Assembly (NCBI GenBank): GCA_022573285.1
Contig: JACZUF010000003.1
Span: forward strand, 62,001-126,000
DNA: 64,000 nucleotides
DNA from: Chloroflexota bacterium
GTDB taxonomy: Bacteria > Chloroflexota > Dehalococcoidia > Lucifugimonadales > UBA3495
Direction: 5' to 3'
How positions within the stretch are numbered: the first letter of the stretch is position 1; every line of letters starts with the position of its first letter. Shown piece by piece: positions 25,271 through 33,077 of this stretch. A program made the translations under genes and the position numbers. The notes under the pieces were generated by a model. That model made no database searches, was not told where the DNA came from, and saw nothing but the letters and a program-made list of their open reading frames with translations.

Positions 25271-26404
25271 ATGGCGAACACCCATGGCAAGATCATCGCC
25301 AACGTCGAACGCTTGGACCAACTGATGGACAAAAACGGCTTTTCGGCCGTGGTTGCCCGTTCGGGAAAGAATTTCACCTACCTGGCGGGTTTCGCCTATC
25401 CGGGAACCCTGGCCCGGCACCTGGACTTCCCGGACTCGCCCAGAGGAGTCCTGCTGGTCTGGCCGCGCCACGGCGACCCGGTGCTGGTCGTGAATGAGAT
25501 CGCCGCTCCCCTGGCCCGCCGCGACGGTTGGGTCGAGAACGTCCAGGTTTACGACGGCTACGCCGAGTCGCCCTATTCCCGGACCGCGGATATCCTCAGA
25601 GAGCTGGGCCTGGAAAGGGAAACGATCGGCCTGGAGAAGGACTACCTGAGCGCCCTCCAATGGGAGGAGTTGACCTCCCTGTTGCCCGGCGCCAACCTGA
25701 TGGACTGCACCGACATGATGGACCGGGTGCGTTGGATCAAGACCCCGGAAGAGGTGGAACTTCTGGAGAAGGGGGCGAATCTGCTGGACGAAGTTTATCT
25801 GGAGGTCTTTCCGGCGGTCCGGCCCGGCGACACCGAACGCGAGGTGCATTCCCGCATCATCGAGGGGTGCATCAGGCGCGGGGCCAACTGGGCCCACGGC
25901 ATCCTCAACACCAGCCGCAACAACGTGGCCTACGGCGGCGAGGGAGACATGGCGTTTCAGGCCGGCGACATCATCAGAAACGACTACGTTTCCTACCTGA
26001 ATGGATACCCCGGCCACCAGTCACGGACGGTGGTGGTGGGCGAACCCAGCCAGGAACTCCGGGAGACCTACAAGATTCACCGGGACATCTACCGGGCCAC
26101 CATCGGCCATTGCGTCGCGGGCGCCAGGGCCTCGGACATCTATCACTTCGCCAACAACGCCTTCAACGACGCCGGGATCGAGGGAAAGGTTGCCCTGGCG
26201 GGCCATGGGGTCGGCGCCTGGTGGCACCAGCAGGAGCCCTACATGGTGCCTTCGGGCAAACACACCTTGGAGAAGGGCATGGTGGTGGCCCTGGAGCCGC
26301 ACATCGGCAATTGGCATCTGCAGGACATGGTGCTAATCACAGACGGGGCGCCACGACTGCTTTCGCCCCTGATCAACACCGACGAGATGCTGGTGGCCGG
26401 GTAG
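25271..26404 (+). CDS. M24-family (Xaa-Pro aminopeptidase/creatinase fold) protein with altered metal ligands
   Basis: The N-terminal creatinase-like domain (about 1-150) and the C-terminal pita-bread fold (about 160-377) are both present. The fold signature is kept: 'GDIIRNDYVSYLNGYPGHQS', 'GHGVGAWWHQQEP' and 'LEKGMVVALEPHIGNWHLQD'. In true metallopeptidases the ligands are Asp, Asp, His, Glu, Glu. Here the first Asp, the His and the first Glu remain, but the second Asp position reads His/Gln in 'GHQSR' and the last Glu reads Gln in 'LQD'. It may be a creatinase-like hydrolase or an inactive homologue rather than a dipeptidase. Substrate unknown. Confidence 0.82.
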   Translation: MANTHGKIIANVERLDQLMDKNGFSAVVARSGKNFTYLAGFAYPGTLARHLDFPDSPRGVLLVWPRHGDPVLVVNEIAAPLARRDGWVENVQVYDGYAESPYSRTADILRELGLERETIGLEKDYLSALQWEELTSLLPGANLMDCTDMMDRVRWIKTPEEVELLEKGANLLDEVYLEVFPAVRPGDTEREVHSRIIEGCIRRGANWAHGILNTSRNNVAYGGEGDMAFQAGDIIRNDYVSYLNGYPGHQSRTVVVGEPSQELRETYKIHRDIYRATIGHCVAGARASDIYHFANNAFNDAGIEGKVALAGHGVGAWWHQQEPYMVPSGKHTLEKGMVVALEPHIGNWHLQDMVLITDGAPRLLSPLINTDEMLVAG

Positions 26405-26578
26405 TCGGTTGGGGACCCGACCGGCCATCCGCCGACAGAACAAAAACATTAAAAGCCTGCGCCATTGGCCGCAAAGCAGGCGAATCCAGCGATTTAATTC
26501 AAAAGAATATTTAAGTGATTCAAACCCAATTGGCCACCCCCACGGCGGTTTTCTTGCACCGCAAGTACAGAAAGCGGT

Positions 26579-26680
26579 ATGATTAATCCGATGTCCTCTT
26601 TGAATTGGTTCTTCGGTTATTACTGGAATTTTACCGGCCCTAGTGCCGCCGGTGAAGGTTTGGTGCCCGAAGCCGCCTGA
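26579..26680 (+). CDS. Aromatic leader peptide of the DAHP synthase gene
   Basis: A 33-codon frame (ATG at 26579, TGA at 26678) begins MINPMSSLN and then has the run WFFGYYWNF: two Trp, three Phe and two Tyr in nine codons. It is followed 30 bases later by an intrinsic terminator and 171 bases later by the DAHP synthase gene. This is the layout of ribosome-mediated attenuation, where stalling at Trp, Phe or Tyr codons prevents terminator formation. The start is preceded by an A/G-rich AGAAAGCGG. The peptide has no other evident function. Confidence 0.8.
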   Translation: MINPMSSLNWFFGYYWNFTGPSAAGEGLVPEAA

Positions 26681-26712
26681 TTCAGACTGACAACCCTGGA
26701 AACAGCCAAACC
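26657..26712 (+). promoter_or_regulatory. Antiterminator pairing of the attenuator
   Basis: GGTTTGG (26657-26663, inside the leader ORF) is perfectly complementary to CCAAACC (26706-26712), which overlaps the 5' arm of the terminator. Forming this helix would disrupt the terminator. An additional small hairpin, ACCGGC/GCCGGT, lies in the leader around 26632-26652. Confidence 0.55.
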
Positions 26713-26745
26713 CCAACCGGCAACGGTTGGGGTCTTTTATTTTCC
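26710..26745 (+). terminator. Attenuator terminator upstream of DAHP synthase
   Basis: A 10-bp stem, ACCCCAACCG/CGGTTGGGGT, is closed by a GCAA tetraloop and followed by CTTTTATTTT. It lies between the aromatic leader peptide and the biosynthetic gene. Confidence 0.85.
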
Positions 26746-26851
26746 GGAAGGTCTGTGCCAGCGCGGGAACGGCAATAATTCGCCGCGGTGGCGCGAGATT
26801 CAAGGGACACGGCTGAACGTCAGCAATCCACACCAAGGGGAGCAAAAAGAA

Positions 26852-27910
26852 ATGCAGCCATCAGTGGCTAGGGACGTACATATCGAAAGCACAACGCCTC
26901 TCATCACCCCGATCGATCTAGTGAGCAGGCTTCCGGTTACCCCGCAGGTCGAACGCATTGTCGTGTCGGGCAGAGAGCAAGTTCGCAGCATCCTGAGCGG
27001 CGATGATAAGAGGCTCATGATGATCGTTGGGCCTTGCTCCATTCATGATGAGGAATCTGCTCTGGATTATGCCCGGCGGCTGACTGATTTTTCCAAGAGG
27101 CTAAGCGACCGCCTGCTGATTCTGATGCGTGTCTATTTCGAAAAACCGAGAACCACCGTCGGCTGGAAAGGGCTTATCTACGACCCCCACCTGGACGGCA
27201 CATTGGACGTTGAAACAGGGCTACACCGGGCCCGGACTTTGCTGTTGAAGATCGGCGAGATGGGGATGTACGCGGGCACCGAGTTTCTGGACCCCATCGT
27301 TCCCCAATACCTGGCAGGTCTGGTTACCTGGTCCACCATCGGCGCCCGCACCACCGAGAGTCAGACCCATCGCCAAATGGCCAGCGGGTTGAGCATGCCG
27401 GTGGGATTTAAGAACGGCACCGACGGGAATGCCCAAATAGCCGTCGACGCCATGGTTTCCGCCCGGTCGCCACAGGGTTTCCTGGGTCTCGACCACCATG
27501 GCCTAACCGCGTTAATCCGCACCACCGGCAATCCGGACGGGCATCTTGTGCTGCGGGGCGGCAATGATGGCCCCAACTTCGGCGTCGAAGCCATTGCCCA
27601 GGCAAAAAAGCAGCTCCATGCGGCGGGCGTTCGCTCGCAACTGCTGGTGGACTGTAGCCACGGCAACTCCAGTAAAGACCACACCAGGCAGGCCAGGGCC
27701 CTCAAGGACGTGGTGGAACAGCGCGTGGCCGGCAACACCGACATCATCGGCTGCATGGTGGAGAGCAACCTGACGCCGGGCAACCAAGTCCTGGGCAAAG
27801 ATCCATCCCGGTTGAAATATGGTGTTTCCATCACCGACGCTTGCATCGGTTGGGAAGAGACGCAGGAGCTGTTGACCTGGGCCTACGACAAATTGGCAAA
27901 TGCCGTTTAG
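26852..27910 (+). CDS. aroG: 3-Deoxy-7-phosphoheptulonate synthase, type I (AroF/G/H-like)
   Basis: Condenses phosphoenolpyruvate and erythrose 4-phosphate in the first step of aromatic biosynthesis. Motifs: 'MIVGPCSIHDEESALDYARR' (metal-binding Cys), 'RVYFEKPRTTVGWKGLI' (PEP-binding KPRT), 'GARTTESQTHRQMASGL', 'MPVGFKNGTDG', 'LRGG' and 'LLVDCSHGNSSKDH'. The length of 352 matches E. coli AroF/G/H. AAGGGGAG precedes the ATG by about 9 bases. Control is probably by attenuation through the W/F/Y leader at 26579-26680; which amino acid inhibits the enzyme cannot be told here. The choice among aroF, aroG and aroH is arbitrary. Confidence 0.94.
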   Translation: MQPSVARDVHIESTTPLITPIDLVSRLPVTPQVERIVVSGREQVRSILSGDDKRLMMIVGPCSIHDEESALDYARRLTDFSKRLSDRLLILMRVYFEKPRTTVGWKGLIYDPHLDGTLDVETGLHRARTLLLKIGEMGMYAGTEFLDPIVPQYLAGLVTWSTIGARTTESQTHRQMASGLSMPVGFKNGTDGNAQIAVDAMVSARSPQGFLGLDHHGLTALIRTTGNPDGHLVLRGGNDGPNFGVEAIAQAKKQLHAAGVRSQLLVDCSHGNSSKDHTRQARALKDVVEQRVAGNTDIIGCMVESNLTPGNQVLGKDPSRLKYGVSITDACIGWEETQELLTWAYDKLANAV

Positions 27911-27918
27911 CTTTTTCG

Positions 27919-27958
27919 CCGTAGGGGCATCCCGATAACATCGGGACCGTGCCCCTAC
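27919..27958. repeat. GTAGGGGC palindromic repeat, copy 2 (imperfect)
   Basis: GTAGGGGCATCCCGAT and ATCGGGACCGTGCCCCTAC pair with a small bulge. It lies between the convergent DAHP synthase gene and the SDR remnant. Confidence 0.6.
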
Positions 27959-27995
27959 CCAATCGCGCACATGATTAGTTCCCGGCGGGTCGCTA

Positions 27996-28301
27996 CTACA
28001 TGGCCGTTATTCCACCGTCGATGATTAACTCTATCCCGGTGATCCAAGATGACTCGTCCGAGGCCAGGTACAGGACCCCATAGGCGACATCTTCTGAGTT
28101 GCCCAACCGTCCCATGGGCACTTCATCGGTCCGTTCTTGGAGAATGGCGGCAATCCGGGGATTGAGTCTCGCCAGGAAAAAATATTGCCGCTGTACCGGC
28201 ACGCCGTTAGCGGCTATAATCTCTGCCAGCTTGGCCCGGTCAGGCGTGCCGCACGCGTCCGCAGCGGCCAACAGCCTCACATCGAATGCTAAGGTCGAAA
28301 G
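27996..28301 (-). pseudogene. C-terminal remnant of a short-chain dehydrogenase (SDR)
   Basis: The last 50 residues are a textbook SDR C-terminus: 'VPMGRLGNSEDVAYGVLYLA', then 'DESSWITGIELIIDGG'. The Rossmann TGxxxGxG segment, the catalytic YxxxK and everything upstream are missing; a TAG closes the frame at about 28302. A start at ATG 28280 would give a 94-residue protein with no active site. It is best read as a truncated gene, probably from a deletion at the boundary with the gene starting at 28318. Confidence 0.7.
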
Positions 28302-28317
28302 CTAAGGGGGCGAACCC

Positions 28318-28767
28318 ATGCCGCAGCGCACTCTGTGGATGCACGGCGTAAATATGCAGGTTGAATACCCCAGCCGGCTCACCTCGGTCCGGTCCACCGG
28401 CCCCTTCGTCCGCATCGAAGGCGCCAGGGGCCAAAACACCTGGCTGCACTTCCCCCTGCCCACACCCTCAGTCGTCGATGGCGTCAGGATGCGGATAGAA
28501 GGGGCATACGTCAGCTTCCGTACCCGGGACCATGCCTCGGTCCACGAAGTCATAATCTATGACGGAGAGTCCCGCATCGCCGAGCACATGGACCTCGACC
28601 TGCGGGGCGACCACCTGAATCATAGGTTCGACGTTCCCGGCAACCCGGAGGTCAACAAGGGTATCAATGTCACTCTGGGCGTCCGCTTCGACGACGCCGC
28701 GCCCGATGTCCGGTCGATGCAGATCGAGGTGATCGGCGTCGGCTTGGAGTATTCGGGGGGCGACTAA
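28318..28767 (+). CDS. Beta-rich protein resembling DUF6623
   Basis: 149 residues, predicted almost wholly beta-strand. 'TLWMHGVNMQVEYPSRL', 'WLHFPLPTP', 'VHEVIIYDGESRIAEH' and the closing 'MQIEVIGVGLEYS' follow the pattern I associate with DUF6623, a jelly-roll-like family without known function. There is no signal peptide, so it is probably cytoplasmic. GGGGGCGAACCC precedes the ATG. It lies 57 bases before the aldehyde dehydrogenase gene on the same strand and may be co-transcribed. Confidence 0.6.
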   Translation: MPQRTLWMHGVNMQVEYPSRLTSVRSTGPFVRIEGARGQNTWLHFPLPTPSVVDGVRMRIEGAYVSFRTRDHASVHEVIIYDGESRIAEHMDLDLRGDHLNHRFDVPGNPEVNKGINVTLGVRFDDAAPDVRSMQIEVIGVGLEYSGGD

Positions 28768-28824
28768 CGGACTAAATAGAGGCCCAGGCCTAAAATATCT
28801 CAGGCTCAGCCGAAGGAAGAAACG

Positions 28825-30321
28825 ATGGCGGCGACGCAGATAGCGACCTACAAGAACTACATCGGCGGCCGATGGATCGAGTCGGTGACCGGCAGGACCT
28901 ATCAGGTCCACAACCCCGCCCGGAAAGACCAGATAGTGGGCGAGTTTCAGACCTCCGGCGCCGACGACGCCCTCCAGGCCGTTGCCGCCGCCAAGGAAGG
29001 CTTGGCCGTGTGGGCCGGCACTCCGGCCCCGGCCCGGGCCGCCGTCATCTACAAAGCCCTGGAGATCCTCGGCCGCCGGGCGGACGAGATGGCCCAGACC
29101 ATCACCATCGAAGAGGGGAAACCCATCGGCGACGCTCAGGGCGAGGTCAAGCGGTCCATGAACATCATGGAGTACGCCGCCGGCGAGGGACGCCGCATGT
29201 TCGGCTACACCACGCCCTCCGAACTGCCCAACACCGCGGCCTATACCATCCGGCGTCCGCTGGGAGTGGTGGGGATCATCACCCCCTGGAACTTCCCCCT
29301 GGCCATCCCGGCCTGGAAGATCGCCCCGGCGCTCATCTGCGGCAACGCCCTGGTCTTCAAGCCGGCCTCGGCCACACCCCTAAGCGCGGTGAAGTTGACC
29401 GAGATATACGAAGAGGCGGGCCTCCCTGCCGGCGTGCTGAACCTGGTCACCGGACCGGGCGCCCAGGTGGGCAACGCCTTGGTGGAGAGCCCCGACGTTA
29501 AAGGCATCTCCTTCACCGGCTCCACCGAGATCGGCACCGAGATATACGGCGAGAGCGCCAAGCGGCTGAAAAAGGTCCAGGCTGAGATGGGCGGCAAGAA
29601 CGCCGTGATCGTGCTGTCCGACGCCGATATGGACAAGGCCCTGGGCGGCATCGTGCAGGGCGCCTTCGGCTCCACCGGCCAACGCTGCACCGCCACCAGC
29701 CGGGTCATCGTCGAAGAAGAGGTCTACGACCAGTTCATGGCGGAGCTCATCGACCGGACCAGCAAGCTGAAGATCGGCGACGGCATCAATCCCGAGATTG
29801 ACGTTTCGCCGCTGGCCAGCCAGAGCCAGAAGGACAAGGTCCTAGAGTACATCGGTATCGGCACGGAAGAGGGGGCCAACCTGGCCTACGGCGGCCGTGA
29901 ACTGACCGGCGGCGATTACGACCAGGGATATTACGTGGAACCCACCATCTTCACCGGCGTGTCCACCGGCATGCGCATCGCCCAAGAGGAGATATTCGGC
30001 CCGGTGCTGACGGTATTCAAGGCCAAGGACCTGAAAGAGGCCATCGAAATCTCCAACTCCGTGGAGTTCGGTCTGTCGTCCTCGGTCTACACCAAGGACA
30101 TCACCAAGGCCTACGAGTACATCAACACGGTGGCGACCGGCATGGTCCACGTCAACGCCTCCACCCTGGGCGGAGAGGTGCACCTTCCCTTCGGCGGGCT
30201 GAACTCCTCGGGCGTGGGGCAACGGGAGCAGGGCACGGCGGCGGTGGACTTCTTCAGCGAGGTCATCACCGTCTACATCGACCACGCCGCCGAGGCAACC
30301 GAGCGGGCGCGGTTTATTTAG
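28825..30321 (+). CDS. NAD(P)-dependent aldehyde dehydrogenase
   Basis: Oxidises an aldehyde to its acid. Signatures: 'ITPWNFPLAIPAWKIAPALI' (cofactor), 'SFTGSTEIGTEIYGE', catalytic Glu in 'AEMGGKNAVIV' (about 254), catalytic Cys in 'GQRCTATSR' (about 287), 'EEIFGPVLTVFKA' and 'LPFGGLNSSGVGQREQG'. The length of 498 is normal. It groups by eye with succinate-semialdehyde and alpha-ketoglutaric-semialdehyde dehydrogenases, but the substrate is not certain. A GTAGGGGC palindrome follows at 30436-30464. Confidence 0.9.
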   Translation: MAATQIATYKNYIGGRWIESVTGRTYQVHNPARKDQIVGEFQTSGADDALQAVAAAKEGLAVWAGTPAPARAAVIYKALEILGRRADEMAQTITIEEGKPIGDAQGEVKRSMNIMEYAAGEGRRMFGYTTPSELPNTAAYTIRRPLGVVGIITPWNFPLAIPAWKIAPALICGNALVFKPASATPLSAVKLTEIYEEAGLPAGVLNLVTGPGAQVGNALVESPDVKGISFTGSTEIGTEIYGESAKRLKKVQAEMGGKNAVIVLSDADMDKALGGIVQGAFGSTGQRCTATSRVIVEEEVYDQFMAELIDRTSKLKIGDGINPEIDVSPLASQSQKDKVLEYIGIGTEEGANLAYGGRELTGGDYDQGYYVEPTIFTGVSTGMRIAQEEIFGPVLTVFKAKDLKEAIEISNSVEFGLSSSVYTKDITKAYEYINTVATGMVHVNASTLGGEVHLPFGGLNSSGVGQREQGTAAVDFFSEVITVYIDHAAEATERARFI

Positions 30322-30435
30322 CAAGTCGAGACTGTCCAAAAATGTGTCGGGGAAGATGTCCCACCGGGTGGAGTCATTTCCCCACCTGCTCATGGTGAGC
30401 CCGTCGTGGGGCGTGCTGGAATTTGTCCGATGCGC

Positions 30436-30464
30436 GTAGGGGCGGGTTTTAAACCCGCCCCTAC
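30436..30464. repeat. GTAGGGGC palindromic repeat, copy 3 (perfect hairpin)
   Basis: GTAGGGGCGGGTTT, one base, then the exact reverse complement. It lies between the convergent aldehyde dehydrogenase and DUF2203 genes and may serve both as a terminator. Confidence 0.75.
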
Positions 30465-30488
30465 CTGTCCGAGGGCAATCCCGCCAAT

Positions 30489-30896
30489 CTACAAAGGCTG
30501 CCGATGGGCGAACCCCCGGTCGGTCTCATGCCAGAAGTCGATCCGTTCTTCCCCGCCGATCCAGCACAGAAAGACCTCCCGGCCCTCGCGCGGCGACGGG
30601 AAATCCACCAGGCCCCGCTCCACGTCCCGGACGATGATACCCCGGTCCAATATCTCCTCGACCCCGTCCTCAATCTGCCTGGCCAGCCGGTCCACGTCCT
30701 CTCGGACCCGGGTCAGTTCATCGTTACCGCCGGACGGGCCGTTGCTATCCCGGCTCTCCCGGCGCTGCAACAACTCGGTCAACCGTTCCCGCAGCGCCAG
30801 ATGTTCCTGGCGTCCTTGGGTCAACCGTTGGAAGGTCTCCTCCAGCCACGGCACCAAGGCGTTCGCTTCATCTAGGGTAAATTGGCCGCTTTCCAT
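30489..30896 (-). CDS. DUF2203 family protein
   Basis: 135 residues. 'FTLDEANALVPWLEETFQRL' at the N-terminus, a central charged helix (about 30-85) and the closing 'GEERIDFWHETDRGFAHRQP' are the marks of DUF2203, a small soluble bacterial family of unknown function. The two long helices are separated by a polar, Gly/Asn-rich turn (NGPSGGND). The start ATG at 30896 is clear. It converges on the aldehyde dehydrogenase gene; no operon partner is evident. Confidence 0.85.
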   Translation of the reverse strand: MESGQFTLDEANALVPWLEETFQRLTQGRQEHLALRERLTELLQRRESRDSNGPSGGNDELTRVREDVDRLARQIEDGVEEILDRGIIVRDVERGLVDFPSPREGREVFLCWIGGEERIDFWHETDRGFAHRQPL

Positions 30897-31129
30897 ATCT
30901 GAACAATACTTTAGACCAAGTGATTCGGCAATGCGAAATTGTGGCAGCCGATGTCTGGGCGTTACTTTAGCCTAGGTGATCCCTGCGGCAAAAAACGCGC
31001 CGCCATCCGGGTTGGGCCAATCTTCAAAACGTCCGCCAACAACGGCAAATGGCGTACAATGTCTGCCACCGGGCGGCATCGCAGGTTGAAATACCCGCCG
31101 CCAAACACTTGACCACATCGAGAGCAGAT

Positions 31130-31522
31130 ATGCCCATTATCGACCATAAACATCTTCCTGAAGTCCCCTGGCGGCCGGGCTACCGCAAGTGGGACGTCAC
31201 CCTGGCAGAGCACGGCGTCTCCACCTCTCTCAGCCTGAACACGGCCGAACCGGGCACGGGGGCGCCACTTCACACTCACAAGATCGACGAGTTGATCATG
31301 ATCATGGAGGGCACCCTGGAGGTGCGGATCAACGGCGAGACCCACACGGTGGAGAAGGACCACACCGTGGTCATCCCGCCCGGAGCCGAGCATGGATTCA
31401 AGGTGGTGGGCGACAAGGCTGCCTCGTTGATCGTCTTCTTCCCCCACATGGACCCCTACTCATCGGAGAACACTACCTACTTGGAGGGCAGCCGTCCGGC
31501 CTCGGTCGCAGCCTCGGAATAA
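31130..31522 (+). CDS. Cupin-domain protein
   Basis: A single cupin barrel. Motif 1 is 'GAPLHTHKIDELIMIMEGTL', giving two His and one Glu as metal ligands, and motif 2 is 'VIPPGAEHGFKVVGD' with the last His. The ATG at 31130 is chosen over 31049 because the extra 27 residues of the longer version look unlike a cupin N-terminus. The protein is about 130 residues. Small cupins can be metal-dependent dioxygenases, isomerases or ligand binders; nothing here decides. It precedes trmI by 25 bases on the same strand. Confidence 0.82.
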   Translation: MPIIDHKHLPEVPWRPGYRKWDVTLAEHGVSTSLSLNTAEPGTGAPLHTHKIDELIMIMEGTLEVRINGETHTVEKDHTVVIPPGAEHGFKVVGDKAASLIVFFPHMDPYSSENTTYLEGSRPASVAASE

Positions 31523-31547
31523 TCCCCAATCGAGCCAGACCCTAGAT

Positions 31548-32462
31548 TTGAACCAGACTCAGACCGACAAGAACAATTTCCAAGCCGGCGACCTAGCCCT
31601 GCTGATCGACCGCAAGTCCCGCCGCTACATGATCACCCTGGCTGAGGGGGAGACCTACCACTGCCACCTGGGGCGGTTGCAGCACGACCAATTGATCGGG
31701 GGCAGCATCGGCGGATGGTACCGTACCGACAAGAGCCACCTCCTGCTGGCGGTGCGCCCCACCCTGGGCGACTTCGTGCGGCAGATGCCCCGTGGCCCCC
31801 AGATCATCTACCCCAAAGACCTGGGCAATATTGTCAATTTCGCCGATATATTCCCCGGCGCCACGGTGGTTGAGGGGGGTCTGGGCTCCGGCGCGTTGAC
31901 CGCCGCGCTGCTCCGTGCGGTTGGAAACACCGGCAGGGTGATCACCTACGAGATCGACGAATCGGTCCTGCCCAAAGCGATGCGGAACATCGAACGGGTT
32001 ATCCCCGACACCTCCAATCTTGAGATCAAGATCGGCGACATCTACCAAGGCATCGCCGAACGGGACGTTGACCGGGTTATCTTGGATGTTCCGGAACCGT
32101 GGCAGGCGGCGCCTGGGATTGGCGACGCCCTGGTGATGGGCGGGATCCTGCTCAGCTTCGTTCCCACCATCCTGCAGGTGCAGCGGCTGGTGCTGGCCCT
32201 GGAGGAAGACGGCCGGTTCCAGATCATCGAGTCGTTGGAGACTCTGCTGCGCACGTGGCACGTCACCGAACGGAGCGTCCGCCCGGACCACAGAATGATA
32301 GCCCACAGCGGCTTCCTAACCACGGCGGTCCGCTGTGAGCCCAAGCCAACAGGACGCGTCCAGGTAACAGGCGAGTCACCGGGCGAGTCACCGGGCGAGT
32401 CGCCAAACGAAGATTTGGCCGAGGGGCCAGAGGAGGACGGCGCCGATGGACGTGATGAGTAG
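31548..32462 (+). CDS. trmI: tRNA (adenine-N1-)-methyltransferase TrmI (m1A58)
   Basis: Methylates A58 in the T loop of tRNA. The N-terminal beta domain (about 10-70) is typical: 'GDLALLIDRKSRRYMITLAE' and 'HLGRLQHDQLIG'. It is followed by 'QIIYPKDLGNIV', the SAM loop 'VVEGGLGSGALTAALLRA', 'TYEIDE' and 'VDRVILDVPEPW' (motif IV Asp-x-Pro). The start is TTG, with a weak ribosome-binding site. The last 40 residues include a short repeat, GESPGESPGESP, from a 12-bp tandem DNA repeat. Its stop overlaps the next gene by 17 bases. Confidence 0.9.
   Translation: MNQTQTDKNNFQAGDLALLIDRKSRRYMITLAEGETYHCHLGRLQHDQLIGGSIGGWYRTDKSHLLLAVRPTLGDFVRQMPRGPQIIYPKDLGNIVNFADIFPGATVVEGGLGSGALTAALLRAVGNTGRVITYEIDESVLPKAMRNIERVIPDTSNLEIKIGDIYQGIAERDVDRVILDVPEPWQAAPGIGDALVMGGILLSFVPTILQVQRLVLALEEDGRFQIIESLETLLRTWHVTERSVRPDHRMIAHSGFLTTAVRCEPKPTGRVQVTGESPGESPGESPNEDLAEGPEEDGADGRDE
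32370..32405. repeat. 12-bp tandem repeat inside trmI
   Basis: Three copies of GGCGAGTCACCG (the last slightly changed) encode Gly-Glu-Ser-Pro repeats in the disordered C-terminal tail of TrmI. Confidence 0.85.
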
Positions 32463-33024
32463 AGAGCAGACCCTGGAATTCCTGAAGACCCATGTGAAAA
32501 CCGAGATGCTGATGAAGCACCTCTTCGCCGTGGAGGCCTCCATGCGAGGTTACGCCCGCAGATTCGGCGGCGACGAGGAGCGATGGGCCATCGCCGGGCT
32601 GCTCCATGACTTTGACTGGGAGATCTGTCCCACTCCCCAGGACCACCCGACCTACGGGGCCCAAATCCTAAGGGACCACGGATACCCTGAAGACATCGTC
32701 CGCGCGGTGCTGACCCATGGAGAGCACACCGGGATCCCCCGGGAATCGCAGATGGAGCACACGTTGTTCGCCGTCGATGAGCTATCGGGCTTCATCCGGG
32801 CCGTGGCCCTGGTCCGCCCGTCGAAGACCCTTGACGAAGTGACGCCCCGGTCGGTGCGTAAGAAGATGAAGGACAAGGCCTTCGCCAAGGACGTCAACCG
32901 GGACGACATTCAAAAGGGGGCCGACGAACTGGGGGTAGACCTGGACGAGCACATCATGTTTATCGTGGAGAGCATGAAACCGATATCCGAACAGATCGAT
33001 CTGGCACCCTCAGCAATCAGCTAG
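32446..33024 (+). CDS. HD-domain phosphohydrolase
   Basis: 192 residues with the HD fold: His at 'LMKHLFAVEASMRGYA', the HD dyad in 'IAGLLHDFDWE', a further His in 'HPTYGAQILRDHG' and Asp-rich 'LFAVDELSGFI'. The family comprises metal-dependent phosphohydrolases or nucleotidases that act on nucleotides or nucleotide second messengers; the substrate is unknown. It overlaps trmI by 17 bases, so it is translationally coupled to a tRNA-modification gene. The palindrome at 33038-33077 follows. Confidence 0.85.
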   Translation: MDVMSREQTLEFLKTHVKTEMLMKHLFAVEASMRGYARRFGGDEERWAIAGLLHDFDWEICPTPQDHPTYGAQILRDHGYPEDIVRAVLTHGEHTGIPRESQMEHTLFAVDELSGFIRAVALVRPSKTLDEVTPRSVRKKMKDKAFAKDVNRDDIQKGADELGVDLDEHIMFIVESMKPISEQIDLAPSAIS

Positions 33025-33037
33025 ATTATTTGTTGGC

Positions 33038-33077
33038 GTAATGGCGTAGGGGCACTGCCGTGCCCCTACGCCATTAC
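33038..33077. repeat. GTAGGGGC palindromic repeat, copy 4 (17-bp stem)
   Basis: GTAATGGCGTAGGGGCA pairs exactly with TGCCCCTACGCCATTAC around CTGCCG. It lies between the convergent HD-domain and MidA-type genes, and its last bases reach the end of the latter. Confidence 0.8.

Noticed and set aside
32370-32405. Repeat array considered as CRISPR-like
   Set aside because: Three contiguous 12-bp copies without spacers, inside a coding region. No cas genes or CRISPR repeats are seen in the window.
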